Both the position numbers and the translations under genes were made by a program. Shown here piece by piece: positions 56,796-64,000 of a DNA stretch of 64,000 nucleotides. This stretch comes from Nitrososphaerota archaeon (GTDB lineage: Archaea > Thermoproteota > Nitrososphaeria > Nitrososphaerales > UBA183), in contig JAFMAA010000004.1 of assembly GCA_029785235.1 (NCBI GenBank), positions 62,001 through 126,000 of the forward strand. The letters run 5' to 3'. The notes under the pieces were generated by a model. It searched no databases and was not told the origin of the DNA. It worked only from the letters and a program-made list of their open reading frames with translations. The first letter of the stretch is position 1; every line of letters starts with the position of its first letter.

Positions 56796-59135
56796 CTATT
56801 TTGTGATGTGGTGCATCCGCACCAGATCCTTTTCGAATTGCTTCAGGTTCGCGGGGATTTTGGTAGTAATGGAGTCCTTGAGGGCCATCCCTCTATCTTT
56901 CTTCAATTTCCAGACCTGAGCATTAAACTCGATTATGCTCTGGCTCACCTTCTCACTCACGTCGAACCTCTGGGGTTTGGGGAACCTCTCTAGATGGATG
57001 CTCCGGGCTCCATAGAGCTTCCTCCAGACCGAGTCCGTGATGTACGGAGTAATCGGTGCGACTAGGAGCAGCATGCTTCTGACTACTGTGTGCAGGGTAT
57101 ACCACGCGGCCTCCTGCTCCCCTTTCGTCGCCCCGTCACCATAGGCCCTCCCCTTTGCCATCTCAAGGTAATGTGACGCGAAGACGTTCCAGAGGAACTC
57201 TCTTACCTTAGTCGAGACAGTGAACAGGTCGAAACGACCATAGGCCTCGACGCAGTCCTCGGTCAGCTTTCCGAGTTCGTTGAGCACCCACTTGTCCGTC
57301 CAGGTCAGATCTGCTTTTTCGGGGATGGGGAAGGAGCTGATGAACCGGCACGTGTTCCAGAGCTTGGTCAGAAACTTCCCCGCCCCCAGAATCCTCTCCT
57401 CGCTGAATCTGAAGTCGTATCCGAGGCCTGCTTCGGACGCGCCCCAGAACCTAAAGGCATCTGCTCCCGATCTCGCCAAGAGGGGTTCCACGTCCAAGAA
57501 GTTGCCGAGGCTCTTGCTCATCTTCCTTCCTTGGGAGTCCTGCCCCATGCCCCCTATCCAAGCGTGCTCGAACGGCGCTTTTCCTGTCAGTTGGTAGGAC
57601 TTCAACAGACTGTAGTAGAGCCAGGTCCTCACGATGTCCTTCCCCTGCATCCTGACGGTGGCGGGAAAGGTCAGGCTGTGGAACCTGCCACTCTTGAGGC
57701 GCTTTGAAATGTATAGCGGCGAGAGGCTCGAATCCATCCAAGTGTCGAATGTCCTGGTCTCGCCCACGAACTTCAAGTTCCCACACTTCTTACACTTCTT
57801 GAATGGCGCTTCGTCCCTCCAAGGTCTGTAGTAGACCCCTGGCTTGGGTAGGTGCGGCGTGCCGCACTTGCTGCAGTACCAGACCGGTATTTCGGTCGCG
57901 TAGTACCTGCGCCTGGAAATCGGATAGTCCGTAGTCAGCACGTCTATCCAGTCATAGAGGATCTGGCGATGCATTGCCGGATGGAACTCTATCTTCTTGG
58001 CAAGCTTCTTCAGCGCAGGTTTGAACTCCAACTGCTTGAGATAGTACTCCTCCATAGGGATTATCTCTATGGGCGTCTTGCTCCGATCGCAGAGCGGGGT
58101 TCTGTGCTGGATTTGCTCCACTTTTGTGGCCACGCCCACGTCCTGCAGGTCCTGGATTATCTGAGACCTGGCGTCCTTTATCGAAGTCCCGGTATACTTG
58201 CCCGTCACGGCGGTCATCTTGCCGTCCATGTCGACGGCCACGATTTCTTTGAGCTTGAATTCCCTGACGAGCATGATGTCGTTGTAGTCGCCGTAGCTGC
58301 AGACCATCACCACCCCGCTTCCGAATTTGGGGTCCACACTCTTGTGTGCTCTGATGGGAACTTCCCTGTTGTAGATCGGAACGATGGCCGTCTTCCCGAC
58401 GAATCTCTTGTACCGGCCGTCCGACGGGTTGACCACCAGCATCTGGCAGGCGGCCAGCATCTCAGGTCTGGTGGTGGCCACTGACAACTCCGACTTACCG
58501 TCTTTCACCCTGAAGGTGTTAGTGACAAGGAAAGTCGGGAGTTCTTCATATTCGATTTCCGCATCCGCGATGGTGGTGGCACAGTCAGGGCAATAGTTGT
58601 TCGGCCTGTTCGCCACGTAGACCAACCCCTTCTTCCAGAGCTCAATGAAAGACCACTGAGTGAGCTTACGATATTCCTCCGAATCTGTCCTGTATTTGTT
58701 GTAGTAATCTCCGGAAATCCCCAATGTCTTGAGGAGGCCTATCATGTACGCCTCTAGGTCGTCCAACGCGTGCTTGCAAAGGTTGATGAACTCCTCTCGC
58801 GGAGTTTTCCTCATCTGGACTCTGTACTTCCTTTCGGCGAAGATTTCCACCGGGAGGCCGTTCCGGTCGATTCCGATGGGGTAGAGCACGTTCAACCCCC
58901 GCATCCGGGCCGACCGTGCAACCATGTCAATCTGGGCATATTGAGTCAAAGCTCCGGGATGCCATGGTTTCCCGGAAGGATACGGCGGCGGCGTATCCAT
59001 AATGAAATTAAGAGTTTTGTTATTTGATGGCTTAAATTCAAATATTCTTTCATATTCCCAAGTTTGCCGCATTTCAGCCTCCAGCTTCGGGTCCCACGAA
59101 GTGGCCTCAAGCTTCGCCGAGAACTGTGGCTGCAA
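56796..59135 (-). CDS. valS: Valyl-tRNA synthetase
   Basis: 779 residues from TTG 59135 (GTATATG box ~28 bp upstream). Class Ia motifs: MDTPPPYPSGKPWHPGA (HIGH region, here WHPG), IGIDRNGLPVEIFAE, the editing domain with ATTRPEMLAACQMLVV and GSGVVMVCSYGD, RTFDTWMDSSLSPLY, and KMSKSLGN. The PPPYPSG and DTWxxSSLxPL patterns are ValRS, not LeuRS or IleRS. Slightly shorter than bacterial ValRS, like archaeal forms without the C-terminal coiled coil. Confidence 0.94.
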   Translation of the reverse strand: MQPQFSAKLEATSWDPKLEAEMRQTWEYERIFEFKPSNNKTLNFIMDTPPPYPSGKPWHPGALTQYAQIDMVARSARMRGLNVLYPIGIDRNGLPVEIFAERKYRVQMRKTPREEFINLCKHALDDLEAYMIGLLKTLGISGDYYNKYRTDSEEYRKLTQWSFIELWKKGLVYVANRPNNYCPDCATTIADAEIEYEELPTFLVTNTFRVKDGKSELSVATTRPEMLAACQMLVVNPSDGRYKRFVGKTAIVPIYNREVPIRAHKSVDPKFGSGVVMVCSYGDYNDIMLVREFKLKEIVAVDMDGKMTAVTGKYTGTSIKDARSQIIQDLQDVGVATKVEQIQHRTPLCDRSKTPIEIIPMEEYYLKQLEFKPALKKLAKKIEFHPAMHRQILYDWIDVLTTDYPISRRRYYATEIPVWYCSKCGTPHLPKPGVYYRPWRDEAPFKKCKKCGNLKFVGETRTFDTWMDSSLSPLYISKRLKSGRFHSLTFPATVRMQGKDIVRTWLYYSLLKSYQLTGKAPFEHAWIGGMGQDSQGRKMSKSLGNFLDVEPLLARSGADAFRFWGASEAGLGYDFRFSEERILGAGKFLTKLWNTCRFISSFPIPEKADLTWTDKWVLNELGKLTEDCVEAYGRFDLFTVSTKVREFLWNVFASHYLEMAKGRAYGDGATKGEQEAAWYTLHTVVRSMLLLVAPITPYITDSVWRKLYGARSIHLERFPKPQRFDVSEKVSQSIIEFNAQVWKLKKDRGMALKDSITTKIPANLKQFEKDLVRMHHITK

Positions 59136-59211
59136 ACGAATGCAGGCTGTCCTATGAGAGAGTATATGAACTTAGGACGGGTTTCTTACGATTCTGACTT
59201 GGGACACCCTT

Positions 59212-59958
59212 CTACTGGGCATAGATCGAGGGGTCATCCGCCCCTGCATCCTTGAAAGCGAGCTTTCTCCTACGGCAGTTTGAACAACGCCCACAATGGA
59301 CAGGGAGCTTTCGCCCCTTTACTTCCTTGAAACCATGCCCCGCGTAACAGCTGTAGGTATACTCCCAAGGGACCCCGAGTTTCTCGCCCAATTCCACCAC
59401 CTTGTCCTTGTCATAGGAGATCAGCGGTGCGAGCAGCCTGTATCCTCCATGGTGGGTCGCCCGCTCCGCGGCTTGGTTCATCTCCGCCAAGAACTCGGGG
59501 GTGTTGTCCTTCATCGCAACCGGAGTCTCCCTGCGGATTCCGATGTAGACGTCATATCGCTCCCCCTTTGAGATGTAGAACGACTCCGCATGGGAAAGGC
59601 CTACGAATAGCAGAATCGCGTTACGGCACGGATCCCACCACTTCAGAATTCTCTGCCTCGCTTTCTCAGGATCCCACAGGTCGGCTTCAACAGTCTCTGC
59701 AATCTCCTTCTCAGGATGGGTGAGAACCGACGTACTGATGTCCCCAAGCCATTTGAGGTCTATGATCTTGAGTGGGACTCCCATATGCCTGGAAATCTGT
59801 TTGATGCAGAACTCCTCGTAGTCGTAAGTTCTCTGCTTGTAGTTACAGAAGATTAAAAGCTGATTCCTCGGCCTGAACTCCTCTCTGACGAAGTAGGCAG
59901 TGGTCACCGAGTCAACCCCGCCGGAAATCATGTTCACCGCGCTCCTTTGTTGGCTCAT
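59212..59958 (-). CDS. queC: 7-cyano-7-deazaguanine synthase QueC
   Basis: 248 residues. PP-loop SGGVDS (residues 12-17), then CNYKQRTYDYE, and a C-terminal zinc site HCGRCSNCRRRK with a Cys a few positions upstream (YSCYAGHGF). QueC converts CDG to preQ0, the precursor of archaeosine in archaeal tRNA. Its start overlaps the stop of the upstream transporter-like gene, so the two form an operon. Confidence 0.92.
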   Translation of the reverse strand: MSQQRSAVNMISGGVDSVTTAYFVREEFRPRNQLLIFCNYKQRTYDYEEFCIKQISRHMGVPLKIIDLKWLGDISTSVLTHPEKEIAETVEADLWDPEKARQRILKWWDPCRNAILLFVGLSHAESFYISKGERYDVYIGIRRETPVAMKDNTPEFLAEMNQAAERATHHGGYRLLAPLISYDKDKVVELGEKLGVPWEYTYSCYAGHGFKEVKGRKLPVHCGRCSNCRRRKLAFKDAGADDPSIYAQ

Positions 59959-60446
59959 TGGTTCCCGAACCTCCTCTGCAGGATGCCGGGCCTCCCGACT
60001 GCCTTGTAAAGTATGTAACCCAGCACAGCCGTGGCCAGGAAAATGCCAACTGTAACCTGTGGTACCTCCACCAGAAATGGGAGGTTAAACGCATAGCTCA
60101 GTGAAAGGCTGACCGAGACACCGAGGGCGACAGAGTACAACGTCAACCCGAGGAACACGCTCCTCCGCCTGAGCTTCCAGAGCACCCAGGCGAACAGGAA
60201 GGAAGGAATCACGTTGATCAGGTCAATGGGCCCAAGGGGATCTCCGAGAGCCGGCTGGTTCGCGATGAACACTCCTAAAGCCTGCCCTATCACGGCCGGC
60301 CAACCCAAAAGAGGAATCAGGCCCGTCAGGACATTCGCGACTCTGAAGTTCACGACTCCGTAGCTTATCGGGACGAACGCCACGGCGAGCACCACGTACA
60401 TAGCAGCATAGACCGCCGCCGTCGCTACGATCAGACTTCTCTTCAC
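59955..60446 (-). CDS. queT: QueT-like ECF transporter S component
   Basis: 163 residues, about five membrane helices. The segment YGVVNFRVANVLTGLIPLLG...VFIANQPALGDPLGPIDLINVIPSFLFAW matches QueT/DUF988-type substrate-binding components for 7-deazaguanine precursors (Y-G-x-x-x-F-R-x-x and N-x(8)-G-P-x-D). Coupled with queC, so it probably imports or salvages preQ0-type compounds. Confidence 0.85.
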   Translation of the reverse strand: MKRSLIVATAAVYAAMYVVLAVAFVPISYGVVNFRVANVLTGLIPLLGWPAVIGQALGVFIANQPALGDPLGPIDLINVIPSFLFAWVLWKLRRRSVFLGLTLYSVALGVSVSLSLSYAFNLPFLVEVPQVTVGIFLATAVLGYILYKAVGRPGILQRRFGNQ

Positions 60447-60541
60447 TTTCTAGCTCCCCCAACACCGGGATTTGCATGGCGGATCGGGTCGAGGTCACTC
60501 ACCCGCCGTACTTGGCGCGCATCACGACCGATTTAAGCGAT

Positions 60542-61366
60542 TTATCGGAACTTCTGGTCCAGTTCCACCCTCTCGCCATCGGTGAGTTCCCACTCTCCCG
60601 CGGCCGCGGTTTCCCTTACGTGTTCAGCCCTCGACGCCCGCGGGATGGGGAACACATTGGGTTTCTCAATGAGCCATTGAAGCGCGACTTGTGCCTTGGT
60701 CTTGTTGTGGTTCAGACCGACAGAATCCAGCCTTGAATCGGACAAGAGCTTCCCGTGCCCTAACGGGTAGTACGCCAGGAGAGCCATTTTCTGCGCGTCA
60801 CAATACTGCAGTATTCCTGATTCAATATTCCTATGAATCAGACTGTAGTCGAGCTGGACGGCGCTCAGCTCCGACTTCGGAAGGGCCGATTGGGCCTCCC
60901 TGATCTGGTCCAAGGTGAAATTGCTGACTCCCACGTACAGAACTTTCCCATCCTCGATCAGCTTCTCCATCGCCCCCATGGTCTCGGCGAGGGGGATCTT
61001 GGAATTGGGCCAGTGGATTTGATACAGATCAACATATGTCGTCTCCAGCCGTTTGAGACTCCTGTCTAACGCCCCGATCAGAGCGTCACGATGGAGGTGG
61101 TTCGGCAATACCTTTGTCGCCAAGAAGGTGTCTTCTCTCTTTCTGCCTGCAAGGGCCCTCGCGACCAGCCGTTCTGATTGGTATAATTCGGCGGTGTCTA
61201 CAAGAGTGATGCCTGCGTCCAGCCCGGCCGCAATCGCTTCGACCTTGGCCTGCGCGCCTCTCCTCCACCCAAGGAGCCCCGTCATAATCCAGAGCGGGTC
61301 GTAGTAGGTACCCATCCCCACGGCCGACACTTTCCTGCCTGTCCTCGCGAACTCCTTCAACTTCAC
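60542..61366 (-). CDS. Aldo/keto reductase 2
   Basis: 274 residues. TLVDTAELYQSERLVARAL (catalytic Asp/Tyr), FLATKVLPNHLHRDALI (Lys), YVDLYQIHWPNSKIPLAE (His) and VFPIPRASRAEHV show an AKR fold. It resembles the AKR at 55794 throughout, so they are paralogues separated by 4 kb. Substrate unknown. Confidence 0.92.
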   Translation of the reverse strand: MKLKEFARTGRKVSAVGMGTYYDPLWIMTGLLGWRRGAQAKVEAIAAGLDAGITLVDTAELYQSERLVARALAGRKREDTFLATKVLPNHLHRDALIGALDRSLKRLETTYVDLYQIHWPNSKIPLAETMGAMEKLIEDGKVLYVGVSNFTLDQIREAQSALPKSELSAVQLDYSLIHRNIESGILQYCDAQKMALLAYYPLGHGKLLSDSRLDSVGLNHNKTKAQVALQWLIEKPNVFPIPRASRAEHVRETAAAGEWELTDGERVELDQKFR

Positions 61367-61415
61367 TGTCCGGGCTGTCGCCGCCTCCTGCAGATAAAGA
61401 AGAAATCGGGCCCGG

Positions 61416-61694
61416 CTACTTGCCGAGCCCTAATGTGAGGCCGTGCTTCACGGCCATGCTGGCTCCGCCCGCGCCCACCGTCCCTGCGGTCCCGGTCCCG
61501 GCATAGAGGGAGAGGTGTGCCTTCAGCACCTCATAGGCATGGGAGGCGCTTGGCACATGAGCCATGGCCACCTGCAAGCCTGGCGGGACCGTCTGGGCCG
61601 CATGGGCCAGTACGGAGGCGTCACCCGTAGCCGCGGCGGTGCTGGCTGTTGCGGCCAGTCCGCCGAGCAGTGCGACGACCAAAGTCGACACCAT
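61416..61694 (-). CDS. Small secreted or membrane protein
   Basis: 92 residues. An Ala/Leu-rich N-terminal helix (LVVALLGGLAATASTAAAT) acts as signal or anchor; a helical middle (ASHAYEVLKAHLSLYAG) and a Gly/Ala-rich end (TAGTVGAGGASMAVKHGLTLGLG) could be a second hydrophobic segment. A GAATAAC box lies ~31 bp upstream. No family recognised. Confidence 0.6.
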   Translation of the reverse strand: MVSTLVVALLGGLAATASTAAATGDASVLAHAAQTVPPGLQVAMAHVPSASHAYEVLKAHLSLYAGTGTAGTVGAGGASMAVKHGLTLGLGK

Positions 61695-61763
61695 GTTTCT
61701 TCGATGACCACTGTCCTGCGGCCAAGTTATTCCATCGGTTTTGAAAGGCTGTACAACTAATTG

Positions 61764-62741
61764 TTACGCCGACGATCTTGCATCCTCGGAAGCCAGCACC
61801 TCCTTTGGGAGGAGCGAATAGAGGTCAGGATGCTCCGCCTTCAGCTTTGAGAAGGTCGGAGGTAAGAGTCCGTTTCTACGGGCCCTTCTGACGTTGTACT
61901 CAACGAACCTCCGCATGGCGCTCGTCTCGCCCGCTACCGCCACGAAGGCCCGAATCTTTTCGATTGCGGCATCATCGTCAAGCTTCTTGACGTTCACCAA
62001 GAATGGGGCGAGGACCAGCCACGTAAGGCGGTGCCTCCCGTCGGCTACAGGGTGGGTGAGGAGGTCCTCAACATAGAGGTATCCCCTATTGGTCCTCGGC
62101 CTGGGGGACGGCACATACCGCAGGACCTCGTCCTTCACTTCACTGAGCTGTTTCGGCAGCGGTGCCTTCCTCAGGTTCCTCACTCCTTCGGCTATGGCCG
62201 CCAGGGCGCACGCCGCAAAGAGGTCATTGAGCAGGTTGTCTGTTATCACGATCATCCCCCCGCCGAGTTCTTGTCTGGCGAGCTTCCACTTGGGTTCCCT
62301 AGACAGCCCATACTTCGAGACAAGCGAGAGGTATACCTCGAACGGGACCGAGTAGTTCCGCTGGCTGTTCCAGCTCCCTGCCTCAGGGACGGCCGCGCCG
62401 AAGCACTCTGACATGACCGTGACCTTGTTGCCGGGGCTCTCTTTGACGAAGAACTCCCTGGCGCGTTCCGATTCTTTCTTGGAAAAGCGCGATGTCAGGA
62501 CGGGATCCTGGCTGGCGACAAAAGCGGAGGCGAAGAAACTGGAGAACTCAACCAACTCGGAGATGCTGGGTTCGTACTTGACCCTGCCAAGTGAGCTGAG
62601 GAGCCTGTGCTGGGCGTGATGGATTACATCCCGGCTTGCGAGACTGTCCTCCATCGGGATGAATCCGAAGAAATCTCTCGACCTCGGCGCGAAAGGGTAC
62701 CTCAACTCCAAGTCAGAAAGAAGGGGAGTCCCGTAGGGCAA
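61764..62741 (-). CDS. PriX-like primase-associated protein
   Basis: 325 residues from TTG 62741 (CTTTAAGG ~28 bp upstream). Its C-terminal ~110 residues follow the noncatalytic primase (PriX-type) pattern: DGRHRLTWLVLAPFLVNVKKLDDDAAIEKIRAFV...RRFVEYNVRRARRNGLLPPTFSKLKAEHPDLYSLL. The N-terminus (LLSDLELRYPFAPRSRDFF) resembles the start of PriL. There is no four-Cys Fe-S set, so it is not a complete PriL. It may bridge primase to template or nucleotide, as PriX does in Sulfolobus. Confidence 0.75.
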   Translation of the reverse strand: MPYGTPLLSDLELRYPFAPRSRDFFGFIPMEDSLASRDVIHHAQHRLLSSLGRVKYEPSISELVEFSSFFASAFVASQDPVLTSRFSKKESERAREFFVKESPGNKVTVMSECFGAAVPEAGSWNSQRNYSVPFEVYLSLVSKYGLSREPKWKLARQELGGGMIVITDNLLNDLFAACALAAIAEGVRNLRKAPLPKQLSEVKDEVLRYVPSPRPRTNRGYLYVEDLLTHPVADGRHRLTWLVLAPFLVNVKKLDDDAAIEKIRAFVAVAGETSAMRRFVEYNVRRARRNGLLPPTFSKLKAEHPDLYSLLPKEVLASEDARSSA

Positions 62742-62778
62742 CCTGCTATACCAGCCCTCTGGCGGCTTTAAGGCCTCG

Positions 62779-63990
62779 CTACTCTTGCTTCGCCGTCGAT
62801 ACTATTGAAAGCACATCCCTGTCCCTGAGGACATAATTCGTGGGGAGGTGCAACCCGGTCCTTACGTCTATGGCATAGAGGAGCCCCCTGACCAGGTCGG
62901 AGTGTATGTCCCTGGCCAGTTCCTCAACCGTGGATCCGCTGGGGAGGAGGTAGACGTCCGGGAGTATCCTCCCATTCTTGTCGGACAGCTTCTGTGGGTC
63001 ATGGACGGGATAGACTGCGTTCTCCTTGAGCAGCTTGAATATGACAGAGTTTAGCGCGAACTGCACCCCCGTCCGCAGGTACTCGCCGAAGACCTTGCGC
63101 CTGATGTAGGCGAGAGCGCTCCTCTGAGCGTCGTTGAGATCCTGGGGTCTCAGTATCTCGAACCTCTCCTCCCCCGGGATGTATCTGATCAACCCCTTGG
63201 ATTCCGCCCGCCGCAGGGTGAGCTCAGCCTCCCCACTGGTGGGGACGACGATGAGCCCCTTGTACTTCTCTCTGATCTTCTTGAAGTTCTCAGCGGCGTA
63301 GGGGAGGTCCATCTTGTTGGCTATCAACAGGGTGGGTTTGGAGTACTCCCTCAAGGCCCAACAAAAGTCCTTAGCCTCTTTCTCGTTCCACGAATCGAAC
63401 GCCTTCTCCTCGACCATCGCCTCTTTCATGGCCGCGATTACATGATTCTTCCTCACTCCAATCCCGTGCATGACCTCTTCAACGGCCGCTGGCACCCCGT
63501 AGCCGGGTGTCTTCGATAGCTTCGATATCTTTGGCAGATTTTGGGTGAAGAGCCTGTTGTACCACAGCACCAATTCCAACTCGACATCGGCGAAGTCAGC
63601 CGTGGGGTCCCCTGTCCCAGGTTCGCTAATCTTCCCGTCCTTGTCCACGCTCCCAGAGGCATCAACGACGTGAAGGAGCGCGTCCGACTGGGCGGCCACG
63701 CTGAGGAACTGATTTCCGAGCCCTTTCCCCATCCAGGCCCCTTTTATCAGGCCAGGAAGGTCCGTCACTTCCACCGGGATGAATCGCCAGCCGTCCTCGC
63801 ACTTTGAATTGGTTGGGTTATCCATCACGCCAAACTCCTTGTGAACACAGAGGGTGACGACGCTCGCCACTCCGGTCTCAGGAACCTTCGTGGTGAACGG
63901 GTAGTTGGAGACCTCCCCTGCAAGCAGTGTCATTGAGTTGAACAGGGTCGTCTTCCCCGCGTTGGTCTTCCCGATCAGCCCTATCCTGAT
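62779..63990 (-). CDS. YchF/Obg-like GTPase with TGS domain
   Basis: About 400 residues. G1 LIGKTNAGKTTLFN, G3 DLPGLIKGAWMGKGLGNQFL, G4 ANKMDLPY and a C-terminal TGS domain (DVYLLPSGSTVEELARDIHSD...HLPTNYVLRDRDVLSIV) define the archaeal YchF/DRG-like class, translation-associated P-loop NTPases. The first ATG (63933) lies after G1, and an in-frame TAG at 63999-63997 excludes a longer frame; the only intervening codons are ACG, CCC, ATC, AGG, ATA, GGG and CTG. A non-ATG start (ATC 63990, ATA 63984 or CTG 63978) or a sequence error is implied; the coordinate given is a guess. Confidence 0.88.
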   Translation of the reverse strand: MRIGLIGKTNAGKTTLFNSMTLLAGEVSNYPFTTKVPETGVASVVTLCVHKEFGVMDNPTNSKCEDGWRFIPVEVTDLPGLIKGAWMGKGLGNQFLSVAAQSDALLHVVDASGSVDKDGKISEPGTGDPTADFADVELELVLWYNRLFTQNLPKISKLSKTPGYGVPAAVEEVMHGIGVRKNHVIAAMKEAMVEEKAFDSWNEKEAKDFCWALREYSKPTLLIANKMDLPYAAENFKKIREKYKGLIVVPTSGEAELTLRRAESKGLIRYIPGEERFEILRPQDLNDAQRSALAYIRRKVFGEYLRTGVQFALNSVIFKLLKENAVYPVHDPQKLSDKNGRILPDVYLLPSGSTVEELARDIHSDLVRGLLYAIDVRTGLHLPTNYVLRDRDVLSIVSTAKQE

Positions 63991-64000
63991 GGGCGTCTAT

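Noticed and set aside
56796..59135. Leucyl-tRNA synthetase
   Set aside because: PPPYPSG, DTWMDSSLSPLY and the overall order fit ValRS; LeuRS-specific signatures are absent.

Overview
The window looks like part of an archaeal chromosome, most likely from the Nitrososphaeria/Thaumarchaeota side of the Thermoproteota. The evidence is a TFB, a Dpo4-type polymerase, type III (archaeal) prepilin signals, an HTH_45 regulator, a bacterio-opsin-activator HTH_10 regulator, QueC/QueT for archaeosine, a PriX-like primase protein, an archaeal YchF/TGS GTPase, a tRNA-Thr that appears to carry introns, and many TATA-like boxes (GTTTTAAG, GTTAAAT, GTTATAT) centred 24-28 bp upstream of ATG, GTG or TTG codons. 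The last point means mostly leaderless mRNAs, and I used it to choose several starts. No 16S rRNA is present, so the lineage is an inference.

Layout. (1) About 1-32 kb: an integrated conjugative-type element. It carries a VirB2-like two-helix protein (3913), a VirB6/CedA-like polytopic protein (4519), a PrgI/VirB3-like protein (7253), a VirB4/CedB-like ATPase (9738), five proteins with archaeal pilin signals (12454-16464), one of them a large Tyr/Cys repeat protein, a TadC/FlaJ-like platform (16498), a FlaI/TadA/VirB11-like ATPase (20405), two large surface proteins (1616, 18439) and a VirD4/HerA-like coupling ATPase (25494) with a possible nuclease region and a winged helix. Immediately after the ATPase lie six 9-bp iterons at about 21-bp spacing, then an element-encoded TFB, an ArdC-like antirestriction protein and small Zn proteins. 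(2) About 32-40 kb: a defence-like island with an AddA-like helicase-nuclease, a PD-(D/E)XK-like protein, a SPPY DNA methyltransferase and unknowns. (3) About 40-45.3 kb: two TcmP-like proteins interleaved with two SplB-like radical SAM proteins, behind a ribbon-helix-helix/ParB operon with a palindromic promoter. (4) 45.9-48.7 kb: a tyrosine integrase, an AbiV-like gene and a tRNA-like fold, probably close to the element boundary. (5) 49.4-64 kb: host-type chromosome with ClC, HTH_10 regulator, FAD oxidoreductase, methyltransferase/Dpo4/SWIM operon, tRNA-Thr, two aldo-keto reductases, ValRS, QueC-QueT, a PriX-like protein and YchF.

How it fits together: the secretion genes would build a DNA-transfer channel and pilus; the RHH-ParB operon and the iterons are candidate maintenance, replication or transfer functions; the TFB and small regulators may control element expression; the middle modules look like cargo for defence or nucleic-acid modification. 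I recognised no relaxase. A recurring theme is a set of 34-62-residue Cys-rich microproteins, several with well-placed promoters.
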